Positions 9,506-18,434 of a DNA stretch of 64,000 nt are shown here, in pieces. Position numbers and translations under genes: made by a program. This DNA is from Deltaproteobacteria bacterium (GTDB lineage: Bacteria; Desulfobacterota; Desulfarculia; Adiutricales; Adiutricaceae). Under the pieces are notes generated by a model. It was not told the origin of the DNA and did no database searches. It worked only from the letters and a program-made list of their open reading frames with translations. How positions within the stretch are numbered: the first letter of the stretch is position 1; the number at the start of each line of letters is the position of its first letter. The stretch spans positions 30,935-94,934 of the forward strand of contig JAISFS010000089.1 of the NCBI GenBank assembly GCA_031263485.1, in the 5' to 3' direction.

Positions 9506-10963
9506 CTAGGGCCGATGTGAACTGATGATCACGATCCAGCCGTCACTGTCGGTACGTCCCGCCAATTCCCCGCGCACCTCGACGAGGTCCCCGTCGGTCG
9601 ATGCGGATAAGCCAGCCACGGCGAGCCTCCCGCCAGGGAAAGCCGCGGCGGCGACCGCCCGGTCCTCGCCCGACCCGCCCAAGCAGAGCGTCCAGAGAAG
9701 TCTACCGGCCGGATCCGCGGCCATCGCGAGGAAATCGATTTCCGCTCCGGAGAAGACGGGGTTCTCTACGTAGCCCGCTCCGAAGAAGACCCCCTCCGAC
9801 TCCGCGGCCCCCGCCAGCGCACCCTTGAAGCCGGCCGCGATGTGGAGCTGCCACTCCAGGTTCCCCCGGGGCCCGAGCCTGAACAGCCAGGGCCGCGGGA
9901 TGCCCGGGTCGCCTCCGGGCATGTGGCGCCTGGCGTCCCCCGCTCCCATGAAGCCCCCGCCCGTGCCCGGGGCCGGTGCGAGCGCCATGGCCACCGGCCC
10001 GATGGCCGAGGTCCTGGTCCACAGGTGCATGCCGTCCTGCGTCACGCCAGTCACCTTGGACTCCGCGCCGCCGTCACCGGTCAGCGTCGCATAGGCCACT
10101 ACCGCCCCGCCCTGCGGTCCGGGAGCGGCGGCCATCCCCGGAAGCGCCGGGCCCGCGACCGGGCCCCTCTCCCAAAGCGTGCCGCCCCCATCGTCCAGCC
10201 TGATGACGGCAAGCTCCCGGCACTTCGATCGCCCGCCGCAGGCGTGATCCGCCTCTTGGGTCGCGGCAGACGGCACCCCCTCGACCAGGAGCGCGTAGCC
10301 GCCGTCGGGATGGGCGTAGACGGCCCTCGAATCGCGAGGGCCGCCGCCGGGGAACGACCTGAGCCAGACCGTCGCGCCCGACGCGTCCAGCTTGGCCGCC
10401 CAGGGGATGGCACCCCCCGGCCAGGGGACGCCAGGGAAGTCCCCGTCCGCGGAAAAGGTCGTCCCCGCCACGACGAAACCTCCGTCCGGGCTCGCGGCCA
10501 CGGCGGTCGCGGAATCGGGACCCGAGCCCCCGATGGACCGCTTCCAGACGATCGAGCCGGACCCGTCCAGCCTCAGGATCCATGCGTCCGCGGCCCCGGC
10601 GTTGGACTCGACGTCCCCGTCGGCCGAGGCGCTCTGCCCTGCGGCCAGAAGCCCCCCATCCGCGAGGGCCGCCACCGCGAGGAAGCGGTCGTCCCCCGGC
10701 CCGCCGTAAGCCCTGGACCACTCCACTGCGGGAGGGTCCAGGAGGGGCGCGGCGGCGGTCCCGTCGGCGGCGGTCAGCGCGTCGGCCCGGAACGCGAGCG
10801 TCGCCGCCGCAGCGGCAAGGGGGACCAGAATGGCCGTCAGGCGGGCACGCGCGTCCGTGCGCCGTGAGACGGAGCGTGACGAGGACCTGCGAGGGAGACG
10901 GCAGACGGCTCGGAAGGACGACGGGGAAACCGCCGGGTCGCGGTATTCTGAAGCCGCTCCCAT
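9506..10963 (-). CDS. Exported beta-propeller-repeat protein, paralogue of upstream gene
   Basis: The start at 10963 has an AGGTGA ribosome site that overlaps the TGA stop of the upstream gene, so the two are probably translationally coupled. The product is 485 residues. After a basic N-terminus (SSSRSVSRRTDARAR) comes a hydrophobic export signal (LTAILVPLAAAAATLAF). The mature part repeats blades of the form YGG.GDD.F..VA...DGG...AG.S.SADGD....DAWI..LD..G, ending SDGWIVII. Such repeats occur in secreted or surface proteins with beta-propeller folds. The cellular role is unknown. It aligns along its length with 10968-12884, indicating tandem duplication. An in-frame ATG at 11020 would overlap the upstream gene and is less likely. 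Confidence 0.75.
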   Translation of the reverse strand: MGAASEYRDPAVSPSSFRAVCRLPRRSSSRSVSRRTDARARLTAILVPLAAAAATLAFRADALTAADGTAAAPLLDPPAVEWSRAYGGPGDDRFLAVAALADGGLLAAGQSASADGDVESNAGAADAWILRLDGSGSIVWKRSIGGSGPDSATAVAASPDGGFVVAGTTFSADGDFPGVPWPGGAIPWAAKLDASGATVWLRSFPGGGPRDSRAVYAHPDGGYALLVEGVPSAATQEADHACGGRSKCRELAVIRLDDGGGTLWERGPVAGPALPGMAAAPGPQGGAVVAYATLTGDGGAESKVTGVTQDGMHLWTRTSAIGPVAMALAPAPGTGGGFMGAGDARRHMPGGDPGIPRPWLFRLGPRGNLEWQLHIAAGFKGALAGAAESEGVFFGAGYVENPVFSGAEIDFLAMAADPAGRLLWTLCLGGSGEDRAVAAAAFPGGRLAVAGLSASTDGDLVEVRGELAGRTDSDGWIVIISSHRP

Positions 10964-10967
10964 GACT

Positions 10968-12884
10968 TCACCTTGCGCCGTCCGCAGCCGACGTGCCGGA
11001 GACCGACCGGGCGACGGCACCGGGGACGGAGGCGGCGGGATCGCCTACGTCCGACGCGTCCGAAGCGCCGGAAGCCGAGGGGGACGGGGTGCCGGGATTT
11101 GACGCCGGCGCGGCGCCGTAAGCCGACGGGGACGGGCGGGAGGAATCGACCGACCCACGCGAGCCCGGGGCCGTTGACACCGGAGTCGGGGCGAGCGTCA
11201 CGATCCAGCCGTCCGAATCGCCGCGCGCGGCCGTGTCCCCGCCTCCCCGCCAGCCGAGATCCCCGTCCGCCGAAGAGGTGGTGCCGCCTATGGCGATCCT
11301 CCCTCCTGGGAACGCCGCCACGGACTCGCCCCAGTCCACGCCGCTGCCGCCCAACGTGAGGGTCCACAGCACCCGCCCGCGGACGTCGGTAGCCGCGGCT
11401 ATCAGATCGTAGACGCCCACGCCGCCGCGTCCGGGGCTCTCTACCGCCCCGGCGGCGAAGAAGAGGCCCGGCACCTCGGCCACCCCGTGGAACTCTCCGT
11501 TCAAGCCGTGGTCAAGGAAGGCCTCCCACCTGACCCGGCCCTCCGGGCTCAGGGAGAAGATCCAGGGGCGCCTTACGGCCCCGCCGGAGGAGCCCCGCGC
11601 GGCCTGCCCGGCCCCCACGAAGCCCCCCCGGTCCCCGCCTGCGGGCGACACCGCGTATGCCGCGGCGTCCGCGGACAGCGTCCGGGTCCAGAGATGCCTC
11701 CCCTCGGGCCCGGCGCGGGTCACCCTCGCCTCAGGGGCGCCGTCCCCGGCGTAGACCTCGTAGACGACCACCGCGCCGCCGCCGGGGACGCCGGCCGCGG
11801 CGTTGCCGGGCAATATCGCGTGAGCCCGGGGCCTGCGCACCCTCAGGGTGTTCCCTTCCCCGTCGAGCCTCACCACCACAAGGTTGCCGCAGGGGGGGCC
11901 CGCCGAGCATCCGTCCTCGGGGGAATCCACCTCCCCCATCACGGCGAAGCCGCCGTCGGGAGCCTCAAGGACGGCCTTCGCCGCCCAGCCCACCCCCCTG
12001 AAGGTCTTGATCCATTTGACGGAACCGTCCGGGCCTAGCCTGGCCGCCCAAGCCGCAAGATCCCCGGGCTCAAACCCATCCGCCGCTCCGGGCGCCATGC
12101 CGAAGTCTCCGTCCCCAGAGCGCGTGCCCCCCGCCGCCAGGAAGCCGCCGCCCGAAAGCTCCGCTATCGAGGAGGCCCAGTCGTCGTCGCCGCCGCCCAG
12201 GGAAAGTTTCCAGGTCACGTTCCCCGTTCCGTCCAGCTTTAGGATCCAGGCGTCGAAGCCCCCGCGGTTCCCCGCCACGTCGCCTTCGGCGGAGGCGCTG
12301 CGGCCGGCCGCGACCAGGCCCCCGTCAGAGGTCGCGCATACCTGCGCGAAGCCCTCGTCCCCCGGCCCCCCGTAGACCCTCATCCACTCCACTGCGGGCG
12401 GATCTCCCGGCGGGATCGAGAGGGCACTCCCGGGCGCCTCAACGCCGACGGTCGCGGAGCGCCCGGCAGCATCCGGGGCTCCGGACGGAGCCGAAGCCTC
12501 GGGCGGGGAAGCCGATGTCTCGGGCGGGGAAGCCGACGTCTCGGGCGTGTTAGTCGGCAGGACGAGCGGAGCAAGCCCGGGCGGCAACACGGCGACGGGC
12601 GGCGCCTCGGATGGGGCGGCCGCGATCGGCGGCGGGAGCGGCGCGGCAGACGGCGGTAGCGATACCGGAGGCGCGGCAGGGGGCGGGAACGAAACAGGAG
12701 GCGTTGCGGGGGGCGGGAGCGAAACGGGAGGCGTTGCAGGAGGCGGGAGCTGTACGGGAATCCCGTCCGAAGGGGGAATGCCCCGGGTACTGTCCGCAGG
12801 ATCCGCGGCCAGGGACAGCGATGGCGCGTACGTCTCGACCGCGACCAGAAGGGCCGCGAGGAGTAGTGCCGAGGAAAATCTCAT
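10968..12884 (-). CDS. Secreted Pro-rich linker plus beta-propeller-repeat protein
   Basis: A 638-residue protein with a clear signal peptide (MRFSSALLLAALLVAVETYA, cleavage likely near SLA-AD). Residues about 45-140 form a low-complexity Pro/Ala/Ser linker with PPPATPPVS-type repeats. Propeller-like blades follow (YGGPGDEGF..V....DGGL.AAGRSASAEGDV..N.GG.DAWILKLD), then a second Ser/Pro/Ala-rich tail from about residue 560. The linker suggests spanning of, or attachment to, the cell envelope. It is the first gene of a two-gene unit with its paralogue at 9506-10963. Similar proteins are usually annotated only as hypothetical or repeat-containing, and no enzyme motif is visible. Confidence 0.75.
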   Translation of the reverse strand: MRFSSALLLAALLVAVETYAPSLSLAADPADSTRGIPPSDGIPVQLPPPATPPVSLPPPATPPVSFPPPAAPPVSLPPSAAPLPPPIAAAPSEAPPVAVLPPGLAPLVLPTNTPETSASPPETSASPPEASAPSGAPDAAGRSATVGVEAPGSALSIPPGDPPAVEWMRVYGGPGDEGFAQVCATSDGGLVAAGRSASAEGDVAGNRGGFDAWILKLDGTGNVTWKLSLGGGDDDWASSIAELSGGGFLAAGGTRSGDGDFGMAPGAADGFEPGDLAAWAARLGPDGSVKWIKTFRGVGWAAKAVLEAPDGGFAVMGEVDSPEDGCSAGPPCGNLVVVRLDGEGNTLRVRRPRAHAILPGNAAAGVPGGGAVVVYEVYAGDGAPEARVTRAGPEGRHLWTRTLSADAAAYAVSPAGGDRGGFVGAGQAARGSSGGAVRRPWIFSLSPEGRVRWEAFLDHGLNGEFHGVAEVPGLFFAAGAVESPGRGGVGVYDLIAAATDVRGRVLWTLTLGGSGVDWGESVAAFPGGRIAIGGTTSSADGDLGWRGGGDTAARGDSDGWIVTLAPTPVSTAPGSRGSVDSSRPSPSAYGAAPASNPGTPSPSASGASDASDVGDPAASVPGAVARSVSGTSAADGAR

Positions 12885-13741
12885 TGCTCGCGCTCCTTTA
12901 CAACTACAACCTCATGAAAACACCGGGCGCAAAGCGCCCGATGGAGTATGGCCGCCGACGACTGGCGCGGGGCGGAACACGCGCCGGTTCCGACCGAAGA
13001 CGGGCTGGAAAGGCATCGGGCGCAAAGGGGCGGCTGTCGGGCAATCCGCAGGCCAGTCGGGCGCGACGGGGCCGTATCATCGGCACGGAGTGTCAGGCGA
13101 TGCGCCGAGGGGTTATCGAGACGCGGAGAGGCTCGCCCGCCGCTCTCGGACGGGACCGAAGTGACGGGAACCGTCAAGGCGGTTAGGACTGGAGCCTAAG
13201 GGACGCGCGACCGACGCGGCAGACGCCCGGAAGGGGACGGGACAGGCCGGATATGCCGATTTGGCTAAGAATAGTATGGAATGTACCACAGATTGTGAGG
13301 CCGATCAAGCTCGTGACCGAAAACGGGCACTGTCAGGGCGTGAAGGAACCGATTGCAAGCCCCCCGACTTCCCGGCGACCGAAGGCCAGCAACGGCAAGC
13401 GCCATGCCTGGACCCGATCGGCTTCCGTGACTTCCCTATATGTCTTTCGAGAAGCGCCACACGGCGGCGGCGCACCGGGCCGCGAGCGCTTCTAAATCAG
13501 CGGCACAGGGCCGGACTCTGACCATGAGGGCCAGATGGGCCGTCTCAAGCCTCGGGCTACCAGACGACCGGCGCAACCGGGGACGACGGGCAGTTCTGCT
13601 TCCTGACACGCCGAAAGGAGCCCAGAAGGCCAGCCAGGGAAGAAGGGCTCACAGGAAATCAAGCCAGCGATCGCCGGCTGCCGCCCGGGCGGCCACTGTA
13701 ACCCCGGTACGGTCCGGAAAGGCGCAACCGGGCAAAAATGC
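12885..13741. other. Gene-free interval upstream of tRNA-Leu
   Basis: No credible gene. The interval separates the propeller pair (leftward) from tRNA-Leu (rightward), so it should hold the promoter of the propeller pair. A short stretch with lower GC lies at about 13255-13330, but I see no clear -35/-10 pair in it. Confidence 0.5.
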
Positions 13742-13770
13742 TTGACAAGAGGGGAGCATGGAAGTAAACT
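13742..13770 (+). promoter_or_regulatory. Sigma-70 promoter of tRNA-Leu
   Basis: TTGACA at 13742-13747, a 17-nt spacer, then TAAACT at 13765-13770. The expected start of transcription is about 13777, some 18 nt before the mature tRNA 5' end. It is a near-consensus vegetative promoter. Confidence 0.85.
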
Positions 13771-13794
13771 GTCCTTCACTTTCGCGCCTTTCAT

Positions 13795-13881
13795 GCCGAA
13801 GTGGTGGAAGTGGTAGACACGCTAGGTTCAGGGTCTAGTGGGGGTTCCCCCGTAGGAGTTCGAGTCTCCTCTTCGGCACCA
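13795..13881 (+). tRNA. tRNA-Leu (anticodon CAG)
   Basis: 87 nt with acceptor strands GCCGAAG/CTTCGGC, discriminator A and an encoded CCA. The anticodon arm is CTAGG-TTCAGGG-TCTAG, giving anticodon CAG for the CUG codon. A long variable arm (GGGGGTTCCCCC) is typical of class II tRNA-Leu, and the T-arm is AGGAG-TTCGAGT-CTCCT. Its 3' end is duplicated at 5541-5602, and a P4-type integrase gene lies 3 kb downstream. Confidence 0.95.
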
Positions 13882-13912
13882 TCGCGCGTTTAACATGCTT
13901 TTCCAAAAAAAT
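13851..13912 (+). repeat. tRNA-Leu 3' end and flank (att-like direct repeat partner)
   Basis: The partner of 5541-5602. It covers the last 31 nt of tRNA-Leu and about 31 nt after CCA (GCGCGTTTAACATGCTTTTCC). Conservation beyond the tRNA shows that the copied unit included flanking DNA. Confidence 0.7.
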
Positions 13913-14199
13913 GTCAACAACTTAAGGCAGAATGGTTGAGATTTGCCTACGGAAAAGTAAATGTTGTCAAGGGGTTTCAATCGTCAAGTTCCCTAAGTTG
14001 TTGACTTTGGGTTACATAATACTCCAAAAAGGGGAATTCGGCTGGAACTTCAATGGTTTGGGCGAATTCCCCTTTTTCATGTCTTACGTGGGCATCACGC
14101 CGCTTTGCTTGTCCCTGAAAGGCCTCCCGCACCATTCTGAAGGCCGCGCTCGCGCTCCTTGTCCTAGCCCTACCGTCTCCGCCATCTCCCAGGCGACCG

Positions 14200-14669
14200 A
14201 GTCCGCCTTCACAGCCCCCGTTTCTGCCCAATATTCCCTTTCCACCCCCGTGAAGGAGATACTCCAGGCTTTCGCCGAAAACGTTCTGGCGGACACATCG
14301 CGATTCTAAGACAAGAATGTCAGTTACGTCATCTCGGACGCCACCGTCAAAAGTGTACAGGGCGGGACCGACGCCACCGTCAAAAGTGTACAGGGCAGGA
14401 CCAACAACATCTACATAGTGCTCCTGGACGTCCCTGCAATCGGGAAGGACGAAGCCCCGGCTACGGAATTGCAAGTTCGCTGTCTCATGTCCGGAGATAT
14501 GGAGAACTCCAACGAGCGGGATATCTTGACGAACTATAGGACCGAGGACATGCGCACATTACATGTCGTTTTCCTGGATTCAGACCCGACCTTCGTCCCT
14601 TACGGCTGTTCCGATCAGGAACTCTTAGACAGGAAGGAGGAAAGGGCCGAAACCCTCCGGCTACAGTAG
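14200..14669 (+). pseudogene. Decayed ORF, possibly Rpn/PD-(D/E)XK transposase family remnant
   Basis: One frame reads through this stretch except for a TAA at 14307-14309. It gives KEILQAFAENVLADTSRF, stop, DKNVSYVISDATVKSVQG, a duplicated segment, then NNIYIVLLDV and RDILTNYRTEDMRTLHVVF. The order of helix, VKSVQG.R(T)..IY and a later LHVVFLDSD vaguely recalls Rpn-type nuclease/transposase proteins, but no catalytic D-ExK is clear. An internal 33-nt tandem duplication (14337-14402) adds 11 residues in frame. It lies between tRNA-Leu and the methyltransferase, in a position typical of island cargo. Confidence 0.35.
14337..14402 (+). repeat. 33-nt tandem duplication
   Basis: Two units beginning GACGCCACCGTCAAAAGTGT, at 14337-14369 and 14370-14402, differ by one base. 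The duplication lies inside the decayed ORF and keeps its frame. Confidence 0.85.
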
Positions 14670-14766
14670 GCCGTTTCCGAAACGATCCGGCACAACACTG
14701 CATTTCAAGAAATCGCCTTCGTAACATACATGCTTTTCCTTTATCCCTCCCCCTGTCAGGACCCGC

Positions 14767-16452
14767 ATGTCCGACTTCAAGCGCCTCCTCTGTTACGGCG
14801 ACAACCTCCAGGTGCTCCGCGACCACGTAAGGGACGAGTCCGTGGACCTCATCTACCTCGACCCCCCGTTCAACTCGAAGCGGCTATTCAACGTCTTCCT
14901 CGACGCCGAGGCCCAGGCGACCGCGTTCGACGACACCTGGACGTGGAACGACGAGACCGAAAGGGACCTGGCGCTGATCGTCGGCAAGGGCCAGACGGCG
15001 CTTTACGAGCTCCTGGCGGCCTTCAAGTCCGTAGAGGGGGAAAGGGGCATGGCTCCGTACTGCGTCATGATGGCGGCCCGTATTCTGGAGCTCAGACGCG
15101 TCCTCAAGCCGACGGGCTCCGTCTACCTCCACTGCGACCCCACCGCGTCCCATTACCTCAAGACCGTCATGGACGTCGTCTTCAGGCGGGATAACTTCCG
15201 CAACGAGGTCATTTGGAAGAGGACCTTCGCGCACGGCAGGGCGAAAAGATGGGGCCCCGTCCACGACTGCATCCTGTATTACTCGAAATCGGTCGACTGC
15301 GTCTGGAACAGGACGGTGGAAGCATACGGCAAATCATATCTCGACCGCTTCTACAACAAGCACGACGACAAGGGCACGTATCGGGTCGTCACCCTAGACG
15401 GCCCCGGCAGGAGGGGCGGGTCCTCCGGAGCGTTATGGCGCGGCGTGGACCCTTCCGTCAGCGGCAGGCATTGGGAGGTTCCGCCGGACAGGTCCCTGCC
15501 GCCCTGGTTCGAACATCCGCCGGGATATTCCCTGATGAACGTCCAGGACCGCCTTGACGTTTTGGACGAGGCAGGGCTGATTTACTGGCCGCCGAAAGGG
15601 ACCAAGCCCCATTACAAGAAGTATCTCCTCGATGGCGCGGGAAACCCGCTCCAGGACATAATCTCCGACATACCCCCGCTTTCGAAAAAGGACAAGGAAA
15701 GGCTCGAATACCCCACGCAGAAGCCGTCAAGGCTTCTGGAAAGGATCATCTCGGCGTCGTCCAACCCTGGCGACCTCGTCCTGGACCCCTTCTGCGGGTG
15801 CGGCACGGCCATCGAGGCCGCGGAGAATCTTGGCCGCCGGTGGATAGGCATCGACATTACCCACATCGCCGTCGGCCTGGTCGAGAAGCGGCTTGAGGAC
15901 GGCTTCCCGGGCCTGAAGTGGGAAACCCTGGGCATCCCGAAGGATCTTGCCGTCGCCCGCGACCTGGCCGAACGCGACAAGTACCAGTTCCAGTACTGGG
16001 CCTGCTCGCTCGTCCGCGCCCACCCCGTCGACGCGGAACACACGAAAGGTGCCGACAGGGGGATAGACGGGGTGAGACTCTTCAACGACGAGAACCCGAA
16101 GGCGAAGCTCAAGAAGATAATCGTCGCCGTCAAGGGAGGAGCCAACGTCAACCCTTCGATGGTCCGTGACCTTCGGGGCACGGTCGAGCGCGACAAGGCT
16201 GCCATGGGCCTGTTCGTAACCCTGACGCCCCCCACGAAGGCGATGGCCGCCGAGGCCGCCGGCGCGGGACACTACGTGCCGCCCGAAGCGTCCCGCTCCA
16301 CAGACCCGATCCCCAGGATACAGATCCTCACCGTCGAGGACCTCCTGAAGGGCATCCGGCCCAACCTGCCCCCGGACTTTACCCAAGGCGGGGGCACGTT
16401 CAAGAAGAACCGCACGGTGACCGAGTCCCCGAAGCCGACCGGCCTGCTGTGA
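14767..16452 (+). CDS. DNA methyltransferase with C-terminal restriction-nuclease domain
   Basis: A 561-residue protein. Motif IV is near the N-terminus (LDPPF, residues 31-35) and motif I follows late (LDPFCGCGTA, about 339-348). This is the circular order of beta-class N4/N6 amino methyltransferases. A TQKP..L..RII segment precedes motif I, as in Mod-type enzymes. After the methylase part, about residues 425-500 read KGADRGIDG...IIVAVKGG...MVRDL...MGLFVTL, a PD-(D/E)XK-like core (D, then V.VK) of the Mrr/restriction class. Methylation and cleavage may thus sit in one chain, acting as a single-protein restriction-modification system. No separate specificity subunit or restriction gene is adjacent. 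It lies between tRNA-Leu and the integrase, consistent with island cargo. The ATG at 14767 has only a weak ribosome site. Confidence 0.85.
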   Translation: MSDFKRLLCYGDNLQVLRDHVRDESVDLIYLDPPFNSKRLFNVFLDAEAQATAFDDTWTWNDETERDLALIVGKGQTALYELLAAFKSVEGERGMAPYCVMMAARILELRRVLKPTGSVYLHCDPTASHYLKTVMDVVFRRDNFRNEVIWKRTFAHGRAKRWGPVHDCILYYSKSVDCVWNRTVEAYGKSYLDRFYNKHDDKGTYRVVTLDGPGRRGGSSGALWRGVDPSVSGRHWEVPPDRSLPPWFEHPPGYSLMNVQDRLDVLDEAGLIYWPPKGTKPHYKKYLLDGAGNPLQDIISDIPPLSKKDKERLEYPTQKPSRLLERIISASSNPGDLVLDPFCGCGTAIEAAENLGRRWIGIDITHIAVGLVEKRLEDGFPGLKWETLGIPKDLAVARDLAERDKYQFQYWACSLVRAHPVDAEHTKGADRGIDGVRLFNDENPKAKLKKIIVAVKGGANVNPSMVRDLRGTVERDKAAMGLFVTLTPPTKAMAAEAAGAGHYVPPEASRSTDPIPRIQILTVEDLLKGIRPNLPPDFTQGGGTFKKNRTVTESPKPTGLL

Positions 16453-16895
16453 CGCGGGACGGAAGGGGCCCGACATATGACGCGTCCCCGAAGGGAAACC
16501 CTCTGGACGGACAAGACGCACCCGGAGACCGTAAGCCCGACGCGTCCCCCCGAGCTGGCGAAGAGGCAGGACGCCAACGTGTCCCGGTCGGGAAACGTGG
16601 CATGCCCGAACGGCACCCCGGAATGAGCCGGGACATGGGACGGCAACCGGCTCGTCTGGTTCACCGCGATCCGCCTGGATTTATCGGTTGACATGCGGAT
16701 CAGCGCGCGGTAACCTTCGCGATATCCGGCTGACACGTCCATGTCGGTAATCGGCTCCAGCCCCATGAAACCATTTTCCGGACATCTTCAAAGTCATTTC
16801 AGCATGGCGGCGTGTCCCGACCAGCGGCGCAATAGCCCCCGACACCCTTAAGGCGTCCCGCGACGGCCCGCCCGGGACGGCCCAAGGTACCAGAC
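16453..16895. other. Gene-free interval before integrase
   Basis: About 440 nt with no credible gene. A TTGACA at 16689-16694 is followed 17 nt later by GTAACC, too poor a -10 to call a promoter. Confidence 0.4.
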
Positions 16896-18086
16896 ATGTT
16901 GACTCCGAAGCAGATCGAGAACGCCCGGCCCGCTCAACGCCCTTACAGGCTCTACGACGGGGACCGCTCGTGCGTTTTCCTGAAGGTGACCCCCAAAGGG
17001 GGCAAGCTCTGGAAATTCGAATACACTCTCCGTGACAGGAGGCGCGTAAAATCCCTGGGGACCTTCCCGGAGATAAGTCTCGCCGACGCCCGCGCGGCGG
17101 CGGCGGAGTTCATGCGATCCCTGGCCGAAAAGGCCGGACCGGCCAAGACGCCGGAATACCCGAAGGATACTCTCGGGGAGGCGGCCCGCGAATGGGCGGC
17201 CGGTTTCTTCCCCGGCCTGCCGACCGAGACCAGGAAAAGATACGCCGACATCCTGGAAGAGAACATCCTGCCGGTCTTTGGAGAATTACCGATTTTATTT
17301 TTCAGGTGTGCCAGAATCCCCAGCGTGGCGTCGACGCACCTCGATCCTGGCATGCTCGAAGCTTTAGGGGGCGCCGATATCCTTCGCGACAAAACGTGGC
17401 TTATGGAGCAGATCCTCACTTTCGCCATCGCCGAAGGGAAACTCACGTTATTTGGACCCGGGTCGGAGCAGGATTGGTATTCTTGCCGCCATGAACGCAT
17501 ACCAGGCTGGTCGGCAGTGACCGATCCGGCCAAGCTGGGCGAGCTGTTGCGGGCCATCTGGTCTCACCGGGGCTCCCCTGCGGTCTGTTTTGCCCTGAAG
17601 GTCCTGCCCTACGTATTCGTCCGCTCCGGCGAGCTCCAGAACGCCGTCTGGGAAGAGGTCAGCCTGGAAGGGTCCTACTGGCTCATGCCGGCCGCCAGGA
17701 GGATGAAGTCGGGTACCGGACACGCGGTCCCCCTGGCCAGGCAGGTGAACGCCATGCTGAACGAGCTCAAGAAGCTGACCGGAGACGGCCCGTACCTGTT
17801 TCCCAACAAGCATTCCAAGAATCGGCCTATAGGAAGCGGGGCACTTGGCCACGCCCTGAAACGGGAAGGTTTCGGTCCGGGCACGGCCTCTTGCCACGGG
17901 TTCCGGACCACGGCCTCGACCCTCCTGCGTGAACTGGGCTATCCCGAGGACCTGATTGATCTCCAGCTCGCCCATCGGCCCCTCAACGCCGCCCGAAGGG
18001 GATTCGACCCGTTCGATCGCTTCGAGGAACGGTCCAGGATGATGCAGGGGTGGGCCGACTATCTCGATTCCCTCCGGACATGGTGA
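16896..18086 (+). CDS. int: P4-type tyrosine integrase with Phe at the nucleophile position
   Basis: A 396-residue P4-family site-specific recombinase, which normally integrates islands into tRNA 3' ends. The N-terminal arm-binding domain is typical (LTPKQIENARP.....LYDGD, LGTFPEISLADAR). Catalytic residues visible are Arg in VRSGEL (about 243), His-x-x-Arg in CHGFRTTAS (about 334-337) and His in LAHRP (about 358). Family members then have AYNR followed by EER..MMQ.WADYLD. Here that place reads GFDPF...EERSRMMQGWADYLD, with codon TTC at 18003-18005 (residue 370) where the nucleophilic Tyr codon is expected. The protein is full length, but this substitution should abolish strand cleavage, so the element is probably locked. 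tRNA-Leu, the likely target, is 3 kb upstream. Confidence 0.88.
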   Translation: MLTPKQIENARPAQRPYRLYDGDRSCVFLKVTPKGGKLWKFEYTLRDRRRVKSLGTFPEISLADARAAAAEFMRSLAEKAGPAKTPEYPKDTLGEAAREWAAGFFPGLPTETRKRYADILEENILPVFGELPILFFRCARIPSVASTHLDPGMLEALGGADILRDKTWLMEQILTFAIAEGKLTLFGPGSEQDWYSCRHERIPGWSAVTDPAKLGELLRAIWSHRGSPAVCFALKVLPYVFVRSGELQNAVWEEVSLEGSYWLMPAARRMKSGTGHAVPLARQVNAMLNELKKLTGDGPYLFPNKHSKNRPIGSGALGHALKREGFGPGTASCHGFRTTASTLLRELGYPEDLIDLQLAHRPLNAARRGFDPFDRFEERSRMMQGWADYLDSLRTW

Positions 18087-18434
18087 CCGCATCCCGGAAC
18101 CCTCCGGCCATGGCAATGGACGTCCGTATTCCGCACCGGACAATCGCCGGGAATAATTTCCCGAAAGCCGGGAATCGGGGGATCCGCGAGGGCAAGGTGA
18201 AGCCGGACGGCCCGGAACGCCCCGAAGACGTCAAGGCAGCCGCCGAACGGGACTTCCTCGGCCGGGACTGGCAAAAGGAGGCGAGTCCGAAGTTCCGGCC
18301 TCTTCACGGGCCGACCAGTCCCGAGACATGCCCCAAATGACCCTGCGGAAGTGGCCGGGCCGATCTGCGGATCAGCGACAACGCTAGCCGTGAGCCCTGA
18401 TTGAGCGGGGCCTGTCCGCGGGGGGAGGGAACGA
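18087..18434. other. Gene-free interval
   Basis: About 350 nt between integrase and the broken ADP-ribosylglycohydrolase. I see nothing except a GGGGGAGGGA ribosome site just before 18435. Confidence 0.4.
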
